Assembly: GCF_905171765.1 (NCBI RefSeq)
Contig: NC_053392.1
Location: forward strand, 373,587,963 to 373,651,962
Origin: Bufo bufo
Lineage: Eukaryota; Chordata; Amphibia; Anura; Bufonidae
Reading direction: 5' to 3'
DNA length: 64,000 nucleotides
Part shown: in pieces, positions 56,561 through 64,000 of the stretch
How positions within the stretch are numbered: the stretch's first letter is position 1
How the letters are laid out: every line of letters starts with the position of its first letter
Notes under the pieces: generated by a model
What the model saw: the letters and a program-made list of their open reading frames with translations, nothing else
The model's database searches: none
Told to the model about the DNA's origin: nothing
Made by a program: the position numbers and the translations under genes

Positions 56561-56923
56561 TTCTGTGGGATGCGACAAAATAAATTTCAGGAAAGACTAA
56601 CTAGAGCAGCTGAACTTTATTTGGGGTTCATCAGAGGCACTTTAAATGATGGCAAGTGTATGCTGACTAGGGATGAGCGAACCCGAACTGTATAGTTCGG
56701 GTTCGTACCAAATTTTGGGGTGTCCGTGACACGGACCCGAACCCGAACATTTTCGTAAAAGTCCGGGTTCGGTGTTCGGCGCTTTCTTGGCGCTTTTTGA
56801 AAGGCTGCAAAGCAGCCAATCAACAAGCGTCATACTACTTGCCCCAAGAGGCCATCACAGCCTTGCTTACTATTGGCATGGCTGTGATTGGCCAGTGCAC
56901 CATGTGACCCAGCCTCTATTTAA

Positions 56924-56965
56924 GCTGGAGTCACGTAGCGCCGCACGTCACTCTGCTATGATCAG
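56924..56965 (+). promoter_or_regulatory. Possible hAT4 promoter
   Basis: CTATTTAAGCTGGAGTCACG at about 56926, a TATA-like box, is followed by CACGTCACTCTGC. It is 250 bases inside the left end and 1.6 kb before the coding frame, which would need a spliced or long leader. Confidence 0.35.
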
Positions 56966-57193
56966 TATAGGGAGAGGTTGCAGCTGCGACGTTAGGGCGA
57001 GATTAGGCAGATTAACTCCTCCAAAAGACTTCATTCTGTGATCGATCTGCAGCTGTGGATCATTGAAGTGCTATTATTGACTTGCTCACTTTTTTGAGGC
57101 TGCCCAGAGCGTTTTTAGATCACTTTTTTTCTGGGGTGATCGGCGGCCATTTTGTGACTTGTGGTGCGCCAGCAAGAGCTATCACCAAGTGTA

Positions 57194-57500
57194 TTTAACC
57201 ATCGATAGTGTGGTTATTTTGTGCTATATCCTACATCAGCTGCAGGCTGAGCCTGTGTCACCGAAGTGCATTTAACCATCAACAGTCTGGTTATTTTTTG
57301 GCCATATACTACATCAGCTGCAGGCTGAGCCTGTTTCACCCAAGTGCATTTAACCATCAACAGTCTGATTATTTTTTGGCCATATACTACATCAGCTGCA
57401 GGCTGAGCCTGTGTCACCGAAGTGCATTTAACCATCAACAGTCTGGTTATTTTTTGGCCATATATTACATCAGGGGCAAGTTGAGCCTGTCACCCAGCGC
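57194..57500. repeat. 78-bp tandem array in the hAT4 leader
   Basis: Four copies begin at TTTAACCATC, at 57194, 57271, 57349 and 57427 (77, 78, 78 bp). Each contains CTACATCAGCTGCAGGCTGAG. A frame on each strand is open through the array because the period is a multiple of three; these are not genes. Confidence 0.95.
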
Positions 57501-57521
57501 CTAAAAAATAGACCTGACATT

Positions 57522-58517
57522 TCTATTCAACCAAATCTGCACAGTTTTAGCTGGTCAAGTTATTTGTAGTGACCGTCAAAGCAGACTTTTTGTTCTGGGT
57601 TGAAAAAGCATTCCCAAATTTGCCATTCTGAAAATAACTAGTTTGTGGTATTTCAGGCCTACTTGAAATCTATCCCAAAAAGAAAATCTTACATTAAAGT
57701 TATTGATAGTATCATTCAGAAAAACCTAAAACACACGCTAGCGTGCTGATAGAAGTGTCATTCTGTGATTAAAGCTATAACTGTCACACAGCGCAAAAAA
57801 AAACAGGTCTCACATCTCTATTCAACCAAATCTGCACAGTTTTAGCTGGTCAAGTTATTTGTAGTGACCGTCAAAGCAGACTTTTTGTTCTGGGTTTAAA
57901 AAGCATTCCCAAATTTGCCATTCTGAAAATAACTAGTTTGTGGTATTTCAGGCCTACTTGAAATCTATCCCAAAAAGAAAATCTTCCATTAAAGTTATTG
58001 ATAGTATCATTCAGAAAAACCTAAGACACACGCTAGCGTGCTGATAGAAGTGTCATTCTGTGATTAAAGCTATAACTGTCACACAGCGCAAAAAAAAACA
58101 GGTCTCACATCTCTATTCAACCAAATCTGCACAGTTTTAGCTGGTCAAGTTATTTGTAGTGACCGTCAAAGCAGACTTTTTGTTCTGGGTTGAAAAAGCA
58201 TTCCCAAATTTGCCATTCTGAAAATAACTAGTTTGTGGTATTTCAGGCCTACTTGAAATCTATCCCAAAAAGAAAATCTTCCATTAAAGTTATTAATAGT
58301 ATCATTCAGAAAAACCTAAGACACACGCTAGCGTGCTGATAGAAGTGTCATTCTGTGATTAAAGCTATAACTGTCACACAGCGCAAAAAAAAACAGGTCT
58401 CACATCTCTATTCAACCAAATCTGCACAGTTTTAGCTGGTCAAGTTATTTGTAGTGACCGTCAAAGCAGACTTTTTGTTCTGGGTTGAAAAAGCATTCCC
58501 AAATTTGCCATTCTCAA
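57522..58517. repeat. 295-bp tandem array in the hAT4 leader
   Basis: Copies start with TCTATTCAACCAAATCTGCA at 57522, 57817, 58112 and 58407, exactly 295 bp apart; the last is partial. Units differ by very few bases. Each contains the palindrome CACGCTAGCGTG. The array ends 20 bases before the transposase ATG. Confidence 0.96.
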
Positions 58518-58537
58518 AATTGTGGTGAACGGGAACA

Positions 58538-61500
58538 ATGAGGAAAACATCTAATAAGGGATGCGGACGTGGACATGGTCGTGGTGGTGTTAGTGGACCC
58601 TCTGGTGCTGGGAGAGGACGTGGCCGTTCTGCCACAGCCACACGTCCTAGTGAACCAACTACCTCAGGTCCCAGTAGCCGCCAGAATTAACAGGGATATT
58701 TGGTGGGGCCCAATGCCGTTCTAAGGATGGTAAGGCCTGAGCAGGTACAGGCATTAGTCAATTGGGTGGCCGACAGTGCATCCAGCACGTTCACATTATC
58801 TCCCACCCAGTCTTCTGCAGAAAGCGCACAGATGGCGCATGAAAACCAAGCCCATCAGTCTGTCACATCACCCCCATGCATATCAGGGAAACTGTCTGAG
58901 CCTCAAGTTATGCAGCAGTCTCTTATGCGGTTTGAAGACTCTGCTGCCAGGGTTTTCCAAGGGCATCCACCTAGCCCTTCACCAGGGGTGGAAGAGATAG
59001 AATGCACTAACGCACAACCACTTATGTTTCCTGATGATGAGGACATGGGAATACCACCTCAGCACGTCTCTGATGATGACGAAACACAGGTGCCAACTGC
59101 TGCGTCTTTCTGCAGTGTGCAGACTGAACAGGAGGTCAGGGGTCAAGACTGGGTGGAAGACGATGCAGGGGACGATGAGGTCCTAGACCCCACATGGAAT
59201 GAAGGTCGTGCCACTGACTTTCAGAGTTCGGAGGAAGAGGCAGTGGTGAGACCGAGCCAACAGCGTAGCAAAAGAGGGAGCAGTGGGCAAAATCAGAACA
59301 CCCGCCACCAAGAGACTCCGCCTGCTACTGACCGCCGCCATCTGGGACCGAGCACCCCAAAGGCAGCTTCAAGGAGTTCCCTGGCATGGCACTTCTTCAA
59401 ACAATGTGCTGACGACAAGACCTGAGTGGTTTGCACGCTGTGCCATCAGAGCCTGAAGCGAGGCATTAACGTTCTGAACCTTAGCACAACCTGCATGACC
59501 AGACACCTGCATGCAAAGCATGAACTGCAGTGGAGTAAACACCTTAAAAACAAGGAAGTCACTCAGGCTCCCCCTGCTGCCTCTTCTGCTGCTGCCGCCT
59601 CGGCCTCTTCTGCTGCTGCCGCCGCCTCGGCCTCTTCTGCTGCTGCTGCCGCCGCCTCGGCCTCTTCCTCTGCCTCTGGAGGAACGTTGGCACCTGCCGC
59701 CCAGCAAACATGGGATGTACCACCAACACCACCACCTGCGTCACCAAGCATCTCAACCATGTCACACGGCAGCAGTCAGCTCTCCATCTCACAAACATTT
59801 GAGAGGAAGCGTAAATTCCCACCTAGCCACTCTCGATCCCTGGCCCTGAATGCCAGCATTTCTAAACTACTGGCCTATGAAATGCTGTCATTTAGGCTGG
59901 TGGACACACACAGCTTCAAACAGCTCATGTCACTTGCTGTCCCACAGTATGTTGTTCCCAGCCGCCACTACTTCTCTAAGAGAGCCGTGCCTTCCCTGCA
60001 CAAACAAGTGTCCGATAAAATCAAGTGTGCACTGCGCAACGCCATCTGTGGCAAGGTCCACCTAACCACAGATACGTGGACCAGTAAGCACGGCCAGGGA
60101 CGCTATATCTCCCTAACTGCACACTGGGTAAATGTAGTGGCGGCTGGGCCCCAGGCGGAGAGCTATTTGGCGCACGTCCTTCCGCCGCCAAGGATCGCAG
60201 GGCAACATTCTTTGCCTCCTGTCTCCTCATCCTCCTACTCAGCTTCCTCCTTCTCTTCTTCCACCTGCTCATCCAGTCAGCCACACACCTTCACCACCAA
60301 CTTCAGCACAGCACGGGGTAAACGTCAGCAGGCCATTCTGAAACTCATATGTTTGGGGGACAGGCCCCACACCGCACAGGAGTTGTGGCGGGGTATAGAA
60401 CAACAGACCGACGAGTGGTTGCTGCCGGTGAGCCTCAAGCCCGGCCTGGTGGTGTGCGATAATGGGCGAAATCTCGTTGCAGCTCTGGGACTAGCCGGTT
60501 TGACGCACATCCCTTGCCTGGCGCATGTGCTAAATTTGGTGGTGCAGAAGTTCATTCGCAACTACACCGACATGTCAGAGCTGCTGCATAAAGTGCGGGC
60601 CGTCTGTTCGCGCTTCCGGCGTTCACACCCTGCCGCTGCTCGCCTGTCTGCGCTACAGCGTAACTTCGGCCTTCCCGCTCACCGCCTCATATGCGACGTG
60701 CCCACCAGGTGGAACTCCACCTTGCATATGCTGGACAGACTGTGCGAGCAGCAGCAGGCCATAGTGGAGTTTCAGCTGCAGCACGCACGGGTCAGTCGCA
60801 CTGCGGATCAGACCCACTTCACCACCAATGACTGGGCCTCCATGCGAGACCTGTGTGCCCTGTTGCGCTGTTTCGAGTACTCCACCAACATGGCCAGTGG
60901 CGATGACGCCGTTATCAGCGTTACAATACCACTTCTATGTCTCCTTGAGAAAACACTTAGGGCGATGATGGAAGAGGAGGTGGCCCAGGAGGAAGAGGAG
61001 GAAGAGGGGTCATTTTTAGCACTTTCAGGCCAGTCTCTTCAAAGTGACTCAGAGGGAGGTTTTTTGCAACACCAGAGGCCAGGTACAAATGTGGCCAGAC
61101 AGGGCCCACTACTGGAGGACGAGGATGAGGAGGAGGTGGAGGAGGATGAGGATGAAGCATGTTCACAGCGGGGTGGCACCCAAAGCAGCTCGGGCCCATC
61201 ACTGGTGCGTGGCTGGGGGGAAACACAGGACGATGACGATACGCCTCCCACAGAGGACAGCTTGTCCTTACCTCTGGGCAGCCTGGCACACATGAGCGAC
61301 TACATGCTGCAGTGCCTGCGCAACGACAGCAGAGTTGCCCACATTTTAACGTGTGCAGACTACTGGGTTGCCACCCTGCTGGATCCCCGGTACAAAGACA
61401 ATGTGCCCACCTTACTTCCTACACTGGAGCGTGATAGGAAGATGCGCGAGTACAAACGCACATTGGTAGACGCGCTACTGAGAGCATTCTCAAATGTCAC

Positions 61501-62005
61501 AGGGGAACCAGTGGAAGCCCAAGGCGAAGGCAGAGGAGGAGCAAGAGGTCGCCAACGCAGCTGTGTCACGGCCAGCTCCTCTGAGGGCAGGGTTAGCATG
61601 GCAGAGATGTGGAAAAGTTTTGTCACCACGCCACAGCTAACTGCACCACCTCCTGATACGGAACGTGTTAGCAGGAGGCAACATTTCACTAACATGGTGG
61701 AACAGTACCTGTGCACACCCCTCCACGTACTGACTGATGGTTCGGCCCCATTCAACTTCTGGGTCTCCAAATTGTCCACGTGGCCAGAGCTAGCCTTTTA
61801 TGCCTTGGAGGTGCTGGCCTGCCCGGCGGCCAGCGTTTTGTCTGAACGTGTATTCAGCACGGCAGGGGGCGTCATTACAGACAAACGCAGCCGCCTGTCT
61901 ACAGCCAATGTGGACAAGCTGACGTTCATAAAAATGAACCAGGCATGGATCCCACAGGACCTGTCCATCCCTTTTGCAGATAAGATATTAACTACATCCC
62001 CTTAA
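58538..62005 (+). pseudogene. hAT4 transposase, one frame with two in-frame stops
   Basis: From ATG 58538 (MRKTSNKGCGRG) one frame of 1,155 codons reaches TAA at 62003, broken only by TAA 58688-58690 and TGA 59423-59425. Domains: RG-rich start; Ser-rich and acidic region ending VLDPTWNEG; BED finger (CTLCHQSLKRGINVLNLSTT...HLHAKH), where TGA lies just before the first Cys; an Ala/Ser tract (about 59570-59690); first catalytic block VHLTTDTWTSKHGQGRYISL; second VVCDNGRNLVAALG with CLAHVLNLVVQ; an Asp/Glu-rich insertion; and the C-terminal dimerisation domain with Glu in VLSERVFSTAGGV. The 859-codon part after 59426 keeps all three catalytic residues. A translation start at 59426 or later would lack most of the finger. 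Confidence 0.93.
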
Positions 62006-62094
62006 CAATATATTATTCTACTCCAGGGCACTTCCTCATTCAATACTATTTTTAATTTCATTTTACCATTATATTGTGGGGCAACCCAAAGTTG

Positions 62095-63420
62095 AATGAA
62101 CCTCTCCTCTGTCTGGGTGCCGGGGCCTAAATGTGTGACAGTGGCCTGTTCCAGTGGTGGGTGACGTGAAGCCTGATTCTCTGCTATGACATGAATACAG
62201 ATTCTGCGCTGATATAAGGCCAGATTCTCTGTTACGGGACCTCTCTCCTCTGTCTGGGTGCCGGGGCCTAAATGTGTGACAGTGGCCTGTTCCAGTGGTG
62301 GGTGACGTGAAGCCTGATTCTCTGCTATGACATGAATACAGATTCTGCGCTGACATAAGGCCAGATTCTCTGTTACGGGACCTCTCTCCTCTGTCTGGGT
62401 GCCGGGGCCTAAATGTGTGACAGTGGCCTGTTCCAGTGGTGGGTGACGTGAAGCCTGATTCTCTGCTATGACATGAATACAGATTCTCCGCTGACATAAG
62501 GCCAGATTCTCTGTTACGGGACCTCTCTCCTCTGCCTGGGTGCCTGGGCCTAAATGTGTGACAGTGGCCTGTTCCAGTGGTGGGTGACGTGAAGCCTGAT
62601 TCTCTGCTATGACATGAAGACAGATTCTGCGCTGACATAAGGCCAGATTCTCTGTTACGGGACCGCTCTCCTCTGTCTGGGTGCCGGGGCCTAAATGTGT
62701 GACAGTGGCCTGTTCCAGTGGTGGGTGACGTGAAGCCTGATTCTCTGCTTTGACATTAAGACAGATTCTGTGCTGACATAAGGCCAGATTCTCTGTAACG
62801 GGACCTCTCTCTTCTGCCTGGGTGCCTGGGCCTAAATGTGTGACAGTGGCCTGTTCCAGTGGTGGGTGACGTGAAGCCTGATTCTCTGCTATGACATGAA
62901 TACAGATTCTGCGCTGACATAAGGCCAGATTCTCTGTTACGGGACCTCTCTCCTCTGCCTGGATGCCTGGGCCTAAATGTGTGAGAGTGGCCTGTTCCAG
63001 TGGTGGGTGACGTGAAGCCTGATTCTCTGCTATGACATGAATACAGATTCTGCGCTGACATAAGGCCAGATTCTCTGTTACGGGACCTCTCTCCTCTGCC
63101 TGGATGCCTGGGCCTAAATGTGTGAGAGTGGCCTGTTCCAGTGGTGGGTGACGTGAAGCCTGATTCTCTGCTATGACATGAATACAGATTCTGCGCTGAC
63201 ATAAGGCCAGATTCTCTGTTACGGGACCTCTCTCCTCTGCCTGGGTGCCTGGGCCTAAATGTGTGACAGTGGCCTGTTCCAGTGGTGGGTGACGTGAAGC
63301 CTGATTCTCTGCTATGACTTGAAGACTGATTCTGCGCTGACATGAAGCCAGATTCTCTGCTATGGCATGAAGAGACTGATTCTCTGCTGACGTGAAGCCA
63401 GATTCTCTGCTATGGGACCT
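62095..63420. repeat. 141-bp tandem array in the hAT4 3' region
   Basis: About nine copies with GGGACCTCTCTCCTCTG starts at 62236, 62377, 62518 and onward every 141 bp, followed by GTGGGTGACGTGAAGCCTGATTCT. Copies after 62500 carry CTGGGTGCC(T)GGG variants in small groups, suggesting stepwise expansion. Because 141 is a multiple of three, long minus-strand frames (62069-62638, 62756-63343) are open but are artefacts. Confidence 0.96.
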
Positions 63421-63685
63421 CTGTCCAATTGATATTGGTTCATTTTTATTTTTTTTTATTTTTATTTTAATTCATTTCCCTATCCACATTTGTTTGCAGG
63501 GGATTTACCTACATGTTGCTGCCTTTTGCAACCCTCTAGCTCTTTCCTGGGCTGTTTTACAGCCTTTTTAGTGCCCAAAGTTCGTGTCCCCATTGACTTC
63601 AATGCCGAACCCGAACATTTCCGGGAAGTTCGGCCGAACTTCTCGAACCCGAACATCCAGGTGTTCGCTCAACTCTAATGCTGAC

Positions 63686-63967
63686 TCCTATTTAACATGA
63701 TTTTGAATGTGATTGCTTAATTTTGAACACAGCTACATCCCCAGTTATAAGAGGGTGTGAACACTTATGCAACCACATTATTTTAGTTTTTTGTTTTGTT
63801 TTCTTCCCTCCACCTAAAAGATTTCAGTTTGTTTTTCAATTGAGTGGTACAGTTTATAAGTCACATTAAAGGTGGAAAAAGTTCTGAAATGATTTAGCTT
63901 CGTCAAATTTTTTTACAGCCCAGAAACCTGACATTTTAACAGGGGTGTGTAGACTTTTTATATCTAC

Positions 63968-63969
<2 letters not shown>
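63686..63969 (-). mobile_element. Right terminal repeat of Tc1 copy 3
   Basis: The inverted counterpart of 55374-55560: AGGGTGTGAACACTTATGCAACC, GATTTCAGTTTGTTTTTCAATTG and AAAGGTGGAAAAAGTTCTGA are all recognisable. Confidence 0.9.

Positions 63970-64000
<31 letters not shown>
63970..64000. repeat. (TG)n(TA)n microsatellite at window end
   Basis: A short TG run passes into a TA run at the right edge. Confidence 0.95.

Larger units (their letters stand above)
56668..63677 (+). mobile_element. hAT4, 7.0 kb, with exact 8-bp target duplication
   Basis: The ends TAGGGATGAGCGAACCCGAA (56668) and TGTTCGCTCAACTCTA (ending 63677) are inverted. ATGCTGAC flanks both sides exactly (56660-56667 and 63678-63685). 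The first and last 100 bases carry repeats of GAACCCGAAC in both orientations. Inside: 78-bp array, 295-bp array, transposase, 141-bp array. It lies in Tc1 copy 3. Confidence 0.96.
55374..63969 (-). mobile_element. Tc1/mariner element, copy 3, split by hAT4
   Basis: The left terminal repeat (ACACCCCTGTTAAAATGTCA at 55373) matches the reverse of the right one (TGACATTTTAACAGGGGTGT at about 63930, continuing to CTACTG at 63969). The arms extend about 190 bp, to CACACCC...TTAAACTAA on the left. The outermost 25-30 bases of the left end are missing, apparently lost to the AT run. hAT4 divides the element at 56660/63685. Confidence 0.9.

Noticed and set aside
57208..57504. 98-codon plus-strand frame with repeated SCRLSL motif
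   Set aside because: Translation of the 78-bp array, open for the same reason.
59563..59822. Ala/Glu- or Arg-rich minus-strand frames
   Set aside because: Antisense of the Ala/Ser triplet repeat in the hAT4 transposase.
62069..63343. Two minus-strand frames of 189 and 195 codons
   Set aside because: They translate the 141-bp array; 141 is a multiple of three, so a frame stays open without selection.
1..64000. Bacterial-type operons, ribosome-binding sites or terminators
   Set aside because: The content is entirely eukaryotic retroelement and transposon DNA; no such signals were expected or seen.

Overview
The window is eukaryotic, repeat-dense DNA from a large vertebrate genome, most probably an amphibian and likely a frog (inference). 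The evidence is the combination of a DIRS tyrosine-recombinase retrotransposon, a Gmr1-like Ty3/gypsy element (integrase before reverse transcriptase), long hAT elements, Tc1/mariner elements with about 200-bp inverted repeats, and clusters of palindromic MITEs. I see no host protein-coding gene, rRNA, tRNA or CRISPR. Nearly everything recognisable is a transposable element or a tandem array inside one.

Layout. 1-5222: a 41-bp satellite array (about 108 copies) forming the 3' part of a hAT element, its right end, and an inverted hAT end. 5240-6960: an old hAT transposase relic. 7177-12234: palindromic MITEs with TTA target sites, plus a small mariner-like MITE and a probable LTR fragment. 13024-13881: a probable solo LTR. 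13882-15382: no recognised repeat or gene. 15416-30898: a Gmr1-like LTR retrotransposon (LTR-gag-PR-INT-RT-RH-LTR) split by a 10-kb hAT (hAT2, 17510-27536) that carries tandem arrays on both sides of its decayed transposase. 30930-32486: Tc1 copy 1. About 32500-49800: an old Ty3/gypsy relic with a chromodomain, broken first by an almost intact DIRS element (33297-38795) and again by hAT1 (40930-49743). hAT1 is itself split by a 5'-truncated, internally deleted, reversed relative of hAT2 (hAT3, 45114-49039). 51170-51711: a MITE. 51791-53439: Tc1 copy 2, with two nonsense codons. 53442-54260: unannotated, with a candidate conserved noncoding stretch. 54261-55335: two solo LTRs of the Gmr1-like group in opposite orientations, between TA microsatellites. 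55374-63969: Tc1 copy 3, interrupted by hAT4 (56668-63677), whose 1,155-codon transposase frame has only two in-frame stops.

The genes form no host pathway. They are parasite machineries nested in one another, and the exact 8-bp hAT duplications, TA sites of Tc1 and duplication-free DIRS junctions give the order of insertion. The DIRS copy looks youngest in coding terms: gag is intact with a short intron, RT-RNase H is intact, and the recombinase has one frame break in a C7 run. The most unusual theme is that hAT1, hAT2 and hAT4 each have a transposase gene flanked by family-specific tandem arrays, one of which (41 bp) has grown into a satellite of more than 4.4 kb.
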